64,000 nt of DNA from Alphaproteobacteria bacterium (GTDB taxonomy: Bacteria > Pseudomonadota > Alphaproteobacteria > Puniceispirillales > Puniceispirillaceae): the NCBI GenBank assembly GCA_016780775.1, contig JADHLI010000002.1, forward strand, positions 1 to 64,000. Reading direction: 5' to 3'. Both the position numbers and the translations under genes were made by a program. This document shows, piece after piece, positions 41,074 through 51,300 of the stretch. How positions within the stretch are numbered: the stretch's first letter is position 1; the number at the start of each line of letters is the position of its first letter. The notes under the pieces are model-generated. The model saw only the letters and a program-made list of their open reading frames with translations, did not search any database and was not told the origin of the DNA.

Positions 41074-42548
41074 GCTTATCTGAACTGCATCCAACCAAAA
41101 TAGCAGAGATTTGCAACGGCTATTGGCTGAACGGGAACATTCCTCAATTTGCATTTCATAGCACGGTCATTGATAGCCGCCAGATGGCTGTCAACACCTT
41201 GTTTATTGCCCTGAAAGGCACGCATAATGATGGTCATGATTTCCTTGCAAGCCTTGCTGACCACCCAGAGCAGGGTGCAATGGTCAAGAACGCCAATCCA
41301 GAAATTAGGTTGCCCCAATTAGTTGTCCGCGATGTAGAGGCTGGCTTTCAAGCGCTGGCAAAATTTATCGCACATAATAGCCGTGCCCGAAAAATTGCTA
41401 TCACCGGGTCTGTTGGCAAAACAGGCACCAAAGATATGATAGCGGATATGCTGGCAGTTGCAGGGAATGTACATGCAACAAAGGGCAATCTTAATAATCA
41501 TTTAGGGGTACCCCTAACGCTGAACAGCATGCCAGAACATACAGATTTTCTAGTTGCTGAAATGGGGATGAATAGCGCAGGCGAAATCACCCTGCTGTCT
41601 GAAATTGTGCGCCCCGATTTAGCCATTATCACCCGCATTTCAAACGCACATGCTGGATTTTTCAATAATCTATCTGAAATCGCTGAGGCAAAGGCAGAAA
41701 TCTTCTTGGGCACAGACGCCTTTGGTACAGCTATTCTTCCACGCGATGATGAATTTTATGGTCAGCTTGCTGGCTCAGCGCGCTTATCAGGCCTGAAAAA
41801 CATTGTCAGTTTTGGCATAGATGAAGATAGCACTATCCGGCTTGAGGGCATGGAAGCGCATGAAAACGGTCTAGAAATTACAGCTAGCCTGCCACACCCT
41901 GAACAGCAAGGCAGGCGACAGATACTACAATTCATCCTTGGCATGCGTGCCAAACATTATGCGATGAACGCGCTATGTGCGCTTGCCGCCGCATATGCAT
42001 TAAAGCTGGAATTAGAGCCGCTTTTGCCTGCCTTTGCCCACATGCGTGAAGGGACAGGCCGCGGCCGGCTTCACCTGCTAAATTATGCAGGGCGCGAAAT
42101 AACCTTAATTGATGATAGCTATAATGCCAGCCCAGCTTCGATGCAGGCCGCTCTTGACGCCGCCGCTTCTTATAATGCTGACAATCTGCTGGTTATCGCT
42201 AGCGACATGCTGGAGCTTGGCGAGGCGGCAATCGCTGAGCATAAAGCGCTAGCAGCCGTTATCGAAAAGGCTGGGGCAAAATCAGTGATTGCTGTCGGGG
42301 CGTTAATGCAAAGCTGTTACCAGCAATTGCCAGAGACAATTTCCGCCACGCATTTTGCAGAGGCAGAGGCAGCTTGTGCCAGCTTTAATAACGATTTAGA
42401 GGCTCTGATAGGCGCAGCTGATCTTATCCTCATCAAAGGCTCACAGGGCTCTGGTGCACATAAAATTAGCGCCTATCTGCTGGACAGACTAAGCGGCAAA
42501 CATAACGGCCCTTCCACCCCGATGAGAGGTGTTTTCCATGCTGCCTGA
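41070..42548 (+). CDS. murF: UDP-MurNAc-tripeptide:D-Ala-D-Ala ligase
   Basis: The 492-residue product has [26 protein letters not shown] (N-terminal domain), the P-loop [16 protein letters not shown], the NHLGVPLTL segment, and [18 protein letters not shown] in the C-terminal domain. It adds the D-Ala-D-Ala dipeptide to complete the pentapeptide precursor in the cytoplasm. Starts at ATG overlapping the murE stop (ATGA). Confidence 0.97.
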   Translation: MSLSELHPTKIAEICNGYWLNGNIPQFAFHSTVIDSRQMAVNTLFIALKGTHNDGHDFLASLADHPEQGAMVKNANPEIRLPQLVVRDVEAGFQALAKFIAHNSRARKIAITGSVGKTGTKDMIADMLAVAGNVHATKGNLNNHLGVPLTLNSMPEHTDFLVAEMGMNSAGEITLLSEIVRPDLAIITRISNAHAGFFNNLSEIAEAKAEIFLGTDAFGTAILPRDDEFYGQLAGSARLSGLKNIVSFGIDEDSTIRLEGMEAHENGLEITASLPHPEQQGRRQILQFILGMRAKHYAMNALCALAAAYALKLELEPLLPAFAHMREGTGRGRLHLLNYAGREITLIDDSYNASPASMQAALDAAASYNADNLLVIASDMLELGEAAIAEHKALAAVIEKAGAKSVIAVGALMQSCYQQLPETISATHFAEAEAACASFNNDLEALIGAADLILIKGSQGSGAHKISAYLLDRLSGKHNGPSTPMRGVFHAA

Positions 42549-43626
42549 TTTGCTTCTAGCCTTTTCTGATGAGTATAAAATTCTGAATTTATTCAGATAT
42601 ATCACCTTCCGTTCCGGCGGTGCCTTTATGACAGCTTTGATTGTGTCCCTGCTATGTGGAGAGCGCTTTATCGCTTGGCTAAAAGCCCATCAAGCAGAAG
42701 GTCAGCCTATTCGACAAGACGGGCCAGAAAGCCATATTCTAGCCAAGGCTGGCACGCCCACAATGGGCGGCTTGTTAATTTTATTCAGCTTTATTTTTGC
42801 AACCCTTTTATGGGTGCCCCTATCCAATGCCTATCTATGGCCAGTACTGCTGGTAGCCGCCTCTTTTGGAATGATCGGCGCAGCAGATGACTGGCTAAAG
42901 CTGAAAAAACGTTCAAGCGATGGGATGAGTGGCCGGCAAAAGCTGGTTCTGCAATTAGGGGCAGCATTGCTAGCTAGCTTGATTTTTATCCAGCTTTCAC
43001 CAGAAGAGTTGCGCTATGGTGTGGCCCTGCCCTTTTTCAAAGATTCCCTAATTTATCTGGGCTTGTTTTATGTACCCTTTGCCATGCTGGTCATTGTCGG
43101 CGCATCGAACGCCGTTAATTTAACCGATGGTTTAGATGGGCTAGCGATTGTACCTGTGATGATCGTGTGCGTGTGTTTTGGCATGATAGCCTATCTAAGT
43201 GGCAATATTAATTTCGCCAATTATTTACAAATTCATTATGTGCCTGGTACCGGCGATCTGGCGACCCTGCTTGGGGCTATTATTGGGGCTGGTCTTGGCT
43301 TTCTTTGGTTTAATGCGCCGCCTGCAAAGGTGTTTATGGGCGATACAGGCTCACTGGCACTAGGCGGAGCATTGGGGGCTGTTTCAGTAGCCACCCGCCA
43401 TGAGCTGGTTCTGGCTATTGCGGGCGGGCTGTTTGTGGTTGAAACCTTGTCTGTCATTTTGCAAGTGGCCTCTTTCAAGCTAACCGGAAAGCGAATTTTC
43501 CTGATGGCACCTTTGCATCATCATTTTGAAAAAAAAGGTTGGGCAGAAAGCACTATTGTTATCCGGTTCTGGATAATTTCTGTGGTTCTGGCACTTATCA
43601 GCCTGTCGACCCTGAAGCTGAGATAG
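42538..43626 (+). CDS. mraY: Phospho-MurNAc-pentapeptide transferase
   Basis: From ATG 42538 the product has 362 residues and ten predicted membrane helices. MraY signatures are seen: [34 protein letters not shown] (the DDxxK Mg site), [36 protein letters not shown] and [16 protein letters not shown]. It makes lipid I on undecaprenyl phosphate. GAGAGGTG lies upstream of the ATG, within the end of murF (11-bp overlap). Confidence 0.97.
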   Translation: MLPDLLLAFSDEYKILNLFRYITFRSGGAFMTALIVSLLCGERFIAWLKAHQAEGQPIRQDGPESHILAKAGTPTMGGLLILFSFIFATLLWVPLSNAYLWPVLLVAASFGMIGAADDWLKLKKRSSDGMSGRQKLVLQLGAALLASLIFIQLSPEELRYGVALPFFKDSLIYLGLFYVPFAMLVIVGASNAVNLTDGLDGLAIVPVMIVCVCFGMIAYLSGNINFANYLQIHYVPGTGDLATLLGAIIGAGLGFLWFNAPPAKVFMGDTGSLALGGALGAVSVATRHELVLAIAGGLFVVETLSVILQVASFKLTGKRIFLMAPLHHHFEKKGWAESTIVIRFWIISVVLALISLSTLKLR

Positions 43627-43637
43627 GATAACAGCAG

Positions 43638-45023
43638 ATGGCACAGACAAACACAAAAGCATTTAACCACATAGCCATTTTAGGGTTAGGCCGTTCTGGC
43701 CAAGCGGTGCTGGATGCGTGTATTTGTGATGGTATTACTGTCAGCCTATATGATGACCAACTTTTTAAAAATACTCCCACAGACAAGAGAGCAGAAACCT
43801 ATCTTGAACATTTTGATAATTGGGAAATGGATAAGCTGGACGCGCTTATTATCAGCCCCGGCATTCCCCATAATCACCCAAAGCCGCATCCAGCGGCAAA
43901 GGCGTGCGCCAAAGCTGGCATTCCTATTTTAAGTGAAGTGGAATTTGCCCTGAGGCGCGGCCGCGAAGGGCGCTGGGTATCCATAACAGGTACAAACGGC
44001 AAATCTACAACCACCGCTCTGGTCGGCCATATCCTAGAACAAGCAGGTATTGATTGTGCTATTGGCGGGAATATTGGTGCGGCTATCACAACATTACAGA
44101 ATGTTGGGGCAGACGGCGTGAATATCATTGAGCTATCTTCTTACCAACTAGAGATTACACCCTCTCTGCGCTCAGATATCGCGGTTATTATGAATATTAC
44201 GCCTGACCATCTAGACAGGCATGGCGGCATGCAAGGCTATATTGCTGCCAAAGAACAGGTGCTAACCTCGCTTACCCCTGAGGGGCTAGCCATTTTAGGT
44301 GATGGCGAAGCCCTAGATGATTTAAGCAAAAAATATGGCGAAAAATCTGATGGGCAGCTCCGCATCTCCCGCCTTGCAAAAAGTGCGGTTGCGGCTGAGG
44401 CACGCCATATTGCCGGTTTTAAAAACCTTGCTTTGAGGGGCCTGCATAATGCGCAAAACTGCCTCGCTGCCAGAGAAGTCTGCCGCGCCCTCGGCCTGTC
44501 TAACGCGCAGATAGATGCTGGGATTGAGAGCTTTTCTGGCTTACCGCATCGCCTGCAACCTGCCGGCCAGATAGATAATATTTTGTTTGTAAATGACAGT
44601 AAGGCCACCAATGGCGAAGCAGCAGCGTATGCGCTGGCTAGTTTTGAGAATATCCATTGGTGTGCTGGCGGCATTGCCAAAGAAGACGGTCTTGATGCGT
44701 GTATGCCGCATTTGGGGCATGTTGTTCAATCCTATCTATTTGGTGCTTGTGCTCATGCTTTTGCCAATAGCCTGCAGGGAAAGGTGCCAGTTAGCTGTTT
44801 TGAAACACTGGAAGAAGCCATAGAGGCGGCAAGCGCATCTGCACAAAATAGCCCACCTTCCCGCCAACAGGTTATCTTGCTCTCGCCGGCAGCAGCCTCT
44901 TTTGATCAGTTCTCAAGCTTTGAAGCACGGGGCCAGCATTTTTGCGTCCTTGCTGCTGCAGAAGTCGCAAAACGCACATCAAACCCTTCCTCACCAGACA
45001 GCATTGGGGGGCGCCATGTTTAA
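43638..45023 (+). CDS. murD: UDP-MurNAc-L-Ala:D-Glu ligase
   Basis: The 461-residue product has the N-terminal ILGLGRSGQAVLDACI, the ATP site SITGTNGKSTTTALVGHIL, ELSSYQLEITPSLRSDI, MNITPDHLDRHGGM and the C-terminal FVNDSKATNGEAAAYAL and WCAGGIAKEDGLD. It adds D-glutamate to UDP-MurNAc-L-Ala. It starts 11 bp after mraY and overlaps ftsW by 8 bp. Confidence 0.97.
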   Translation: MAQTNTKAFNHIAILGLGRSGQAVLDACICDGITVSLYDDQLFKNTPTDKRAETYLEHFDNWEMDKLDALIISPGIPHNHPKPHPAAKACAKAGIPILSEVEFALRRGREGRWVSITGTNGKSTTTALVGHILEQAGIDCAIGGNIGAAITTLQNVGADGVNIIELSSYQLEITPSLRSDIAVIMNITPDHLDRHGGMQGYIAAKEQVLTSLTPEGLAILGDGEALDDLSKKYGEKSDGQLRISRLAKSAVAAEARHIAGFKNLALRGLHNAQNCLAAREVCRALGLSNAQIDAGIESFSGLPHRLQPAGQIDNILFVNDSKATNGEAAAYALASFENIHWCAGGIAKEDGLDACMPHLGHVVQSYLFGACAHAFANSLQGKVPVSCFETLEEAIEAASASAQNSPPSRQQVILLSPAAASFDQFSSFEARGQHFCVLAAAEVAKRTSNPSSPDSIGGRHV

Positions 45024-46164
45024 TCGTACAGACAGATCACGCCTTGGCATATGGTGGTGGACCGTAGACAGAATGATGCTGACCTGCACGTTGTTATTAA
45101 TGGTGCTAGGGGCAGTGCTCGTAATGGCGGCCAGCCCACCAGTAGCAGAACGTATTGGCCTTGCTGAACATCACTTTGTTTCTCGCCAGATATTTTTTAT
45201 GCTGCCAGCTTTGTTTGTAATGCTGGTTACCTCTATTCTAAGTGGGCGCACTATCCGTATTTTATGTCTGCTTGGCGGCATGGTTATTACTGGCCTGATG
45301 CTGGCTACGCTTGCTATTGGGCCGGAGGTAAAAGGGGCAACTAGATGGCTGATGCTAGGCGGTTTGCGCCTGCAACCTTCTGAATTTATAAAGCCGATAT
45401 TGGTGATTATCTCCGCCTGGCTATTGGGGCTATGGCGTGAGCAGGAAGGCTTTCCGGGCTGGGCATGGGCATCAGTTGTAGTTGGCATTATTGTTGCCAT
45501 CCTAATCTTGCAACCAGATGTCGGCATGACTGCGGTAGTGGTGTTAACTTTTGGCTTCCAGATGTTCTTAGCTGGCCTGCCTTTATTGCTAATTGGGGTT
45601 GCGCTCGCTCTTGCTCCGCTAGCGGTTATCATGGCCTATAGCTTTTTGGATCATATGCGCTTGCGCGTTGATAAGTTTTTTACCGGGGGCAATCTGCAAA
45701 CTGAACGCTCTATCCAGTCCTTTGTTGAAGGTGGATGGTATGGGGTAGGCCCTGGTGATGGCCGCGTAAAGCTGCACCTGCCAGATGCACATGCCGATTT
45801 TATTTTCTCAGTGGCGGCTGAAGAATATGGGCTTATCGCGTGTTTATTCCTGATAGGGCTGTTTGGGTTTATTGTTATCCGCGGCTATGCCCAGTCTCTT
45901 ATTGCCAAAGATATGTTCTCAATGTTGGCTGTATCTGGCCTTGCCACACAGTTTGGCGTGCAGGCGGCTATCCATATGGCCTCATCTCTAAACCTTATCC
46001 CAACCAAAGGAATGACCCTGCCCTTTATTAGCTATGGCGGCTCTTCGCTCGTTGCAAGCGGTCTGACATTGGGGCTTATTCTTGCCCTCAGCCGCAAAGA
46101 ACACCCTTCTGAGCAAGGGAACATTGCCCGCCATGAACAGATGATGCCGGAGGCCAGCCGATGA
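45016..46164 (+). CDS. ftsW: Division glycosyltransferase FtsW
   Basis: The start at ATG 45016 gives MFNRTDRSRLGIWWW; a longer upstream frame belongs to murD. The 382-residue SEDS protein has about ten membrane helices, the periplasmic loop GATRWLMLGGLRLQPSEFIKP with the catalytic-Asp region LILQPDVGMTA, and YGVGPGDGRVKLHLPDAHADFIFSVAAEE-YG. It polymerises septal glycan strands from lipid II with FtsI. Overlaps murG by 4 bp. Confidence 0.96.
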   Translation: MFNRTDRSRLGIWWWTVDRMMLTCTLLLMVLGAVLVMAASPPVAERIGLAEHHFVSRQIFFMLPALFVMLVTSILSGRTIRILCLLGGMVITGLMLATLAIGPEVKGATRWLMLGGLRLQPSEFIKPILVIISAWLLGLWREQEGFPGWAWASVVVGIIVAILILQPDVGMTAVVVLTFGFQMFLAGLPLLLIGVALALAPLAVIMAYSFLDHMRLRVDKFFTGGNLQTERSIQSFVEGGWYGVGPGDGRVKLHLPDAHADFIFSVAAEEYGLIACLFLIGLFGFIVIRGYAQSLIAKDMFSMLAVSGLATQFGVQAAIHMASSLNLIPTKGMTLPFISYGGSSLVASGLTLGLILALSRKEHPSEQGNIARHEQMMPEASR

Positions 46165-47273
46165 GCCTCAGCACTAAAAAACCACAATATATCTGTCTAG
46201 CAGCCGGTGGTACAGGTGGACATGTGATGCCAGCTATCTGTATAGCTGAACGTCTGCTAGCAGATGGCCACCAGATATTATTACTGACAGATAAGCGCGG
46301 CGCAAAGCTTATTCCAGCCCATCTACCTTACAAGAGGCTAGCTTCTGCCTCACCCTTTGCTGGCTCTGTAGTGCGCAGGATTGGCGCGATGATACAGCTA
46401 GCTGGCGGCCTGATGAGCTGTCTTATAACACTGGCTGGAAGGCGCCCTGCGGTGATCCTTGGTTTTGGTGGTTATCCGGCAGCTGCGCCAATTTTTGCCG
46501 CATGGTGTTTGAATATACCCGCAGTTATGCATGAGCAAAATGCGGTCATTGGCCGGACAAATCTGATGCTGGCACGCTTTACCAAAGCGCTATTGACGAG
46601 CTGGCCTGAAAATAAAGAAAGTCTGGGGCAAACCCCTGTTCTGTGTACAGGCTTGCCAGTGCGTGAGCGCTTTACCGCGATTAAACCCTACAAGCCTAGG
46701 ACAGCTGCCTCCCCCTTTCAGCTAGCAATATTTGGCGGCTCATTAGGTGCAGCATTATTCGCAGAAATCATTCCTGCCGCCCTTGCACAACTTCCCGCCA
46801 GTTTACGTCGCCGCCTGAAAGTTACCCAGCAGGTAAGAGAAGAGCAGAAAGAGAAGTTAGACGCATACTACCAAGCCCATGAAATCAACGCTGAAACACG
46901 TATTTTCTTTGATGATGTAGACGCTGTGATGGCGCATTCCGACCTTATAATCAGCCGCGCTGGCGCATCGTCAGTAGCAGAGATCGCCTGTGCCGGCAGA
47001 CCTGCCATTTTCATCCCCTTTGCAAAGGCTATGGACAATCACCAAGAGGCTAATGCCCAAGAGCTTTGTGCCCATAAAGGGGGGCTATTGCTGCAGGAAG
47101 CAGATTTGAAGGCCAGCAAATTGTCACAACACATAGCAGAGCTAATAGAAAATAAAAGCTTGCGGCTGGAGATGGCACAAAATGCACGCTGCCGTGCAAA
47201 AAAAGATGCCGCGACTATGATTACCGACCACATCCTTTCTTATGGCGATGCCCAGAACAAGGAGGCCGCATGA
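46161..47273 (+). CDS. murG: UDP-GlcNAc:undecaprenyl-PP-MurNAc-pentapeptide GlcNAc transferase
   Basis: The 370-residue product has the glycine-rich AAGGTGGHVMPAICIAERL, GFGGYPAAAPIFAAW, HEQNAVIGRTNLMLARF and the UDP-GlcNAc site SRAGASSVAEIACAGRPAIFIPFAKAMDNHQEAN. It makes lipid II at the inner face of the membrane. Overlaps murC by 4 bp (ATGA). Confidence 0.97.
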   Translation: MSLSTKKPQYICLAAGGTGGHVMPAICIAERLLADGHQILLLTDKRGAKLIPAHLPYKRLASASPFAGSVVRRIGAMIQLAGGLMSCLITLAGRRPAVILGFGGYPAAAPIFAAWCLNIPAVMHEQNAVIGRTNLMLARFTKALLTSWPENKESLGQTPVLCTGLPVRERFTAIKPYKPRTAASPFQLAIFGGSLGAALFAEIIPAALAQLPASLRRRLKVTQQVREEQKEKLDAYYQAHEINAETRIFFDDVDAVMAHSDLIISRAGASSVAEIACAGRPAIFIPFAKAMDNHQEANAQELCAHKGGLLLQEADLKASKLSQHIAELIENKSLRLEMAQNARCRAKKDAATMITDHILSYGDAQNKEAA

Positions 47274-48709
47274 CTGCCCTTCCCCTTTCCATTGGCAGAA
47301 TTCATTTTACCGGTATCGGCGGTATCGGGATGAGTGGTATTGCCGAAATTCTGCATGAGCTTGGCTATCAGGTGCAAGGGAGTGATATTGCTGAAGGTGC
47401 AAATGTTCGCCGCCTGCGTGAACGGGGAATTGAGGTATCTATCCCGCAGAAAGCCGAAAATCTGGAAGGGGTATCTATTGTTGTTATTTCCACCGCGATC
47501 AAGCCAGACAACCCCGAGCTTGTAGCGGCGCGGACACGTTTCTTGCCTGTTGTACATCGTGCTGAAATGCTAGGCGAATTGATGCGCTTGCGCTGGTCAG
47601 TTGCGGTAGCTGGTACGCATGGCAAAACCACAACCACCTCGCTTGTGGCCACTTTGCTAGACGCTGCTGGTATTGATCCCACCGTTGTTAATGGAGGCAT
47701 CATTTCAAGTTGGGGCAGTAATGCCCGGCTTGGAAGCGGCGACTGGATGGTGGTAGAGGCTGATGAAAGCGATGGGTCTTTCTCGCGCCTGAAACCTACA
47801 GTAGCGATCGTCACCAATATTGATGCTGAACATCTAGACCATCATGGCTCTTTTGAAAATCTAGAAACCGCGTTTGAAAATTTCATTACTTCTATTCCCT
47901 TTTATGGCTTTGCCGCTTTATGTATTGACCATCCATCGGTGCAAAAGCTGTTGCCAGCGGCTTCTGATAGACGTGTTATAACCTATGGGCTGTCAGCGAA
48001 TGCAGATGTGCGGGCGTTAAATCTGCGCCATAAGGCTGGCCAGATGATGTTTGATGTCCAGCTATCTGATAGGCTGGATATCGCTGTTGACAGACTAGAA
48101 GATGTGCAATTCCCAATGTTGGGTGAGCATAATGTGCAGAATTGTCTTGCCGCGATATCTATCTGTCTTGAAATGGCAATTGACCCTGATGTGATCTTGT
48201 CTGGCCTGCGCCAATTCAAGGGTGTTGGCAGGCGCTTTGATTTCAAGGGCGAGACAGATGGCATTACCATCATTGATGATTATGGCCACCATCCAGTGGA
48301 AATTCGTGCCGCTTTATCTGCCGGGCGTATGCGCGCTGAGCAGAATAAATTAATCGCTGTTGTGCAGCCGCACCGTTATACCCGTCTCCGCGATTTATTT
48401 TCAGATTTCTGTGCCTGTTTCAATGATGCTGACCATGTGATTGTCTCAGATGTTTATGCAGCAGGTGAGGCGCCTATTAAAGGGTTTGAGCGAGACGATC
48501 TGGTTGAGGGATTGCGCGCATGGGGACATCGTTCTGTGCATCCTATGCAAGACCCGGATAGTCTGGCTGCACAAATAAATGAATTAGCAACAAGCGGCGA
48601 TCTGGTCATGTGTTTAGGGGCTGGTACCGTTACCCAATGGGCATCTTCTTTGCCACAAGAGCTAGCTGGCCTGCGCAACACTTCTCCTAGCAAGGAGGAC
48701 AGGCAATGA
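47270..48709 (+). CDS. murC: UDP-MurNAc:L-Ala ligase
   Basis: The 479-residue product has IHFTGIGGIGMSGIAEILHELGY (UDP-binding), the P-loop AVAGTHGKTTTTSLVATLL, EADESDGSFSRLKPTVAIVTNI, HHGSFENLETAF and DDYGHHPVEIRAAL. It attaches the first amino acid (L-Ala) to UDP-MurNAc. It overlaps murB by 4 bp. Confidence 0.97.
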   Translation: MTALPLSIGRIHFTGIGGIGMSGIAEILHELGYQVQGSDIAEGANVRRLRERGIEVSIPQKAENLEGVSIVVISTAIKPDNPELVAARTRFLPVVHRAEMLGELMRLRWSVAVAGTHGKTTTTSLVATLLDAAGIDPTVVNGGIISSWGSNARLGSGDWMVVEADESDGSFSRLKPTVAIVTNIDAEHLDHHGSFENLETAFENFITSIPFYGFAALCIDHPSVQKLLPAASDRRVITYGLSANADVRALNLRHKAGQMMFDVQLSDRLDIAVDRLEDVQFPMLGEHNVQNCLAAISICLEMAIDPDVILSGLRQFKGVGRRFDFKGETDGITIIDDYGHHPVEIRAALSAGRMRAEQNKLIAVVQPHRYTRLRDLFSDFCACFNDADHVIVSDVYAAGEAPIKGFERDDLVEGLRAWGHRSVHPMQDPDSLAAQINELATSGDLVMCLGAGTVTQWASSLPQELAGLRNTSPSKEDRQ

Positions 48710-49626
48710 CAGTGCGCCTAGATAATAACATTAAAGGCTTGCGCGGCATCCTGATAAAGGCAGCACCCTTGGCAAAACTGACATGGCTGCGTGTTGGCGG
48801 GATTGCGGACTGGCTATTCACCCCAGCAGATGCAGATGACTTACAAAACTTCCTGCGCCAATGCCCGAATGACCTGCCTGTTATGCCGTTAGGTGCAGGG
48901 TCTAACACGCTGGTGCGTGATGGCGGCGTAGAGGGCGTGGTTATTCATCTTGCCAAGCATGTGAATGCTATTAGCCACAAAAAGGGTGAGCTGCGCGCAG
49001 AAGCAGGATGCAGTGATGCTGAAGTTGCACGATATGCCGCAAAGGCTGGGCTTTCAGGTCTAGAATTTATGGTCACGATACCTGGCACTATTGGCGGTGG
49101 TTTGGTGATGAATGCAGGCTGTTATGGCAAAGAGTTCAAAGATGTTTTGATACAGGCTGAGGGCTTTCAGCGCGATGGCACCCCCTTTAGCATCACACCA
49201 GCAGAATTTGAGATGCGCTACCGTAAAACTAGCCTGCCAGAAGGGTGGATTTTTACTGCCGCTAGCTTCCGTGTAGAAGATAGTGAGGGTGAGGATATCC
49301 GGAGCCGCATGAAAGAAATGATCGCTGCCAGAGCCGATAGCCAACCCGTAGGGGTACGCACTGGCGGCTCAACCTTTGCAAACCCTGATGGCACCAAAGC
49401 ATGGCAGGTAATAGATGCCGCAGGTTGCCGCGGCCTGCAGCGCGGCGATGCCAGCATTTCTGAAAAACATTGCAACTTCCTGATTAACAAAGGCAGCGCT
49501 TCTGCGGATGACCTAGAACAGTTGGGCGAGCAGGTGCGCGATGCAGTTGAGACGAGTAGCGGAATTCGTCTGCGCTGGGAAATTAAACGCATAGGCCGCA
49601 AGGGAGACACAGATGCCAGCATTTGA
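48706..49626 (+). CDS. murB: UDP-N-acetylenolpyruvoylglucosamine reductase
   Basis: The 306-residue flavoprotein has TWLRVGGIADWLFTP, the FAD-site PLGAGSNTLVRDGG, SGLEFMVTIPGTIGGGLVMNAG, RYRKTSLPEGWIFTAASF and GGSTFANPDGTKAWQVIDAAGCRG with the catalytic serine (GGSTF), plus ISEKHCNFLIN. It makes UDP-MurNAc. The tyrosine-loop of type I MurB is absent, so it is type II, as in other alphaproteobacteria. Overlaps ddl by 14 bp. Confidence 0.96.
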   Translation: MTVRLDNNIKGLRGILIKAAPLAKLTWLRVGGIADWLFTPADADDLQNFLRQCPNDLPVMPLGAGSNTLVRDGGVEGVVIHLAKHVNAISHKKGELRAEAGCSDAEVARYAAKAGLSGLEFMVTIPGTIGGGLVMNAGCYGKEFKDVLIQAEGFQRDGTPFSITPAEFEMRYRKTSLPEGWIFTAASFRVEDSEGEDIRSRMKEMIAARADSQPVGVRTGGSTFANPDGTKAWQVIDAAGCRGLQRGDASISEKHCNFLINKGSASADDLEQLGEQVRDAVETSSGIRLRWEIKRIGRKGDTDASI

Positions 49627-50521
49627 CCGAAAAGTAGCGGTATTGATGGGTGGCTGGACGTCTGAGGCGGCCGTTAGCCGTGTTTCAGCCAGCTTCTGTA
49701 GCAAAGCTGCCCGCCTTGCTGGCTGGGATGCGATTGAAGTGGAGCTAGACAGAGATATTATTGCCAAGCTTGAAGATATCAGGCCTGACCGTGTCTTTAA
49801 TGCATTGCATGGCCAAATTGGCGAGGATGGCTCGGTTCAAGGGATGTTGAATATCTTGAATATTCCCTACACCCATAGCGGTGTTCTAGCCTCAGCAACT
49901 GCGATGGATAAAATCAGCTCGCGCCTAATCTTTGCCTCTATTGGTATAGCAGTACCGCCGCTCCTCGCACTAGAACAAGATAGCCATGTCTATCCATCTG
50001 ACTACACAGGCGCACATGTAATTAAGCCTCGTAATGATGGCTCCAGCTTTGGGGTGGTGATTGTCAACGAAGGAAGCAGCGCTCCTGAACGCAGCCTGTG
50101 GCCTGCTGAAACCGATCTGATGGCAGAGATGTATATTCCAGGCAAAGAGCTGACCGTATCAGTACTGGATGGACGGGCGCTATGTGTAACCGAAATCAAA
50201 GTAGATGAGAATTTCTACGATTTTGATGCGAAATATAAGCCGGGCGGCTCGCACCATGTTCTGCCTGCTGAGATACCAGAACATATCACTAATCAGGCGT
50301 GTGAATGGGCGGAACGCGCCTTTCAGATTTTAGGATGCCGCGGGGTTGCGCGCGCAGATTACCGTTGGGATGAGGACGCAGATCAACTCTATATGCTGGA
50401 GGTGAATACCCAGCCCGGTATGACGGCAACATCCTTAACCCCAGAACAAGCAGCTTTTGTCGGCATTTCTGGTGAAGAGCTGGTTAATCATTTGCTGGAG
50501 ATTGCACAATGCGACGACTAG
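49613..50521 (+). CDS. ddl: D-alanine-D-alanine ligase
   Basis: The 302-residue ATP-grasp enzyme has KVAVLMGGWTSEAAVS with the catalytic Glu, ALHGQIGEDGSVQGMLNILNIPYTHSGVLASATAMDK, HVIKPRNDGSSFGVV and the Mg-site LEVNTQPGMTATSLTPEQA. The usual GG-WS-E-x-x-V-S start is kept. It supplies the dipeptide for MurF. It overlaps ftsQ by 13 bp. A distant paralogue lies at 2290-3357. Confidence 0.96.
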   Translation: MPAFDRKVAVLMGGWTSEAAVSRVSASFCSKAARLAGWDAIEVELDRDIIAKLEDIRPDRVFNALHGQIGEDGSVQGMLNILNIPYTHSGVLASATAMDKISSRLIFASIGIAVPPLLALEQDSHVYPSDYTGAHVIKPRNDGSSFGVVIVNEGSSAPERSLWPAETDLMAEMYIPGKELTVSVLDGRALCVTEIKVDENFYDFDAKYKPGGSHHVLPAEIPEHITNQACEWAERAFQILGCRGVARADYRWDEDADQLYMLEVNTQPGMTATSLTPEQAAFVGISGEELVNHLLEIAQCDD

Positions 50522-51300
50522 CCGAGCTTAATATCTTTGCAAAGCAGGGCAAAACCCTCTCGCTAAAGGCGAGCATAATGGGCTTTTTGGGAATTTTAGT
50601 GGGCGTATCAGCTATAGCTGGCTATTGGCGGGCTGATCTGTTGCAAGCCGAATTCCACCAGCTTGCCATAGCCCAAGGTTTCACGCCAAAAACTATTGAA
50701 ATTACTGGCCGTAACCATACCAAAAAGCAAGAAATTGTTGCCATCGCTAATGAGATGAAAGGCCGTTCTATCCTAGCTATTGATCTGATTGAGCTGCGCA
50801 AAAATATCCTAACGCTTGGGTGGGTAGAAGATGCGGTGATCATCCGCACCCTGCCCGATAAGCTGGAAATTCGTTTGATTGAACGTCAGCCTATTGCGCT
50901 GTTACAAACCCCAAATGGTCATCAGCTGATAGATGCAAGCGGGGCGATAATAACAGGGGCAAGCCCGTCTGACTTTACGCATCTGGTTGTTGCCTCTGGC
51001 GGTGGTGCTGCAACGCGTGTTTCTATGATTATTGATATTCTGCGCTCCGAGCCTGAGTTATTCGCGGATGTGTGGGCCGTGCAATATGTCTCTGAGCGGC
51101 GCTGGGATATTCATATGCGCTCCGGCTTAGCTATTCGCCTGCCAGAACAAGACCCTGTGCTAGCGTGGTCGCGGCTAGCCAAGCTAGAGCAGGAAACCGC
51201 TATTACTGAGCGAGATCTGGCAGCCATAGATTTGCGCGTGCCAGGACAGCTTGTTGTCGAGCCCAATATTCCTATTCGCGGCAAGGGAAGGAAGACCTGA
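50509..51300 (+). CDS. ftsQ: Cell division protein FtsQ
   Basis: The 263-residue product has a cytoplasmic N-terminus, one membrane helix (SIMGFLGILVGVSAIAGYW, about residues 23-43), a POTRA domain (TPKTIEITGRNHTKKQEIVAIANEMKGRSILAIDLIELRKNI) and the beta domain WVEDAVIIRTLPDKLEIRLIERQPIA. It is the FtsQ layout and links early and late division proteins. It overlaps ftsA by one base (TGATG). Confidence 0.95.
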   Translation: MRRLAELNIFAKQGKTLSLKASIMGFLGILVGVSAIAGYWRADLLQAEFHQLAIAQGFTPKTIEITGRNHTKKQEIVAIANEMKGRSILAIDLIELRKNILTLGWVEDAVIIRTLPDKLEIRLIERQPIALLQTPNGHQLIDASGAIITGASPSDFTHLVVASGGGAATRVSMIIDILRSEPELFADVWAVQYVSERRWDIHMRSGLAIRLPEQDPVLAWSRLAKLEQETAITERDLAAIDLRVPGQLVVEPNIPIRGKGRKT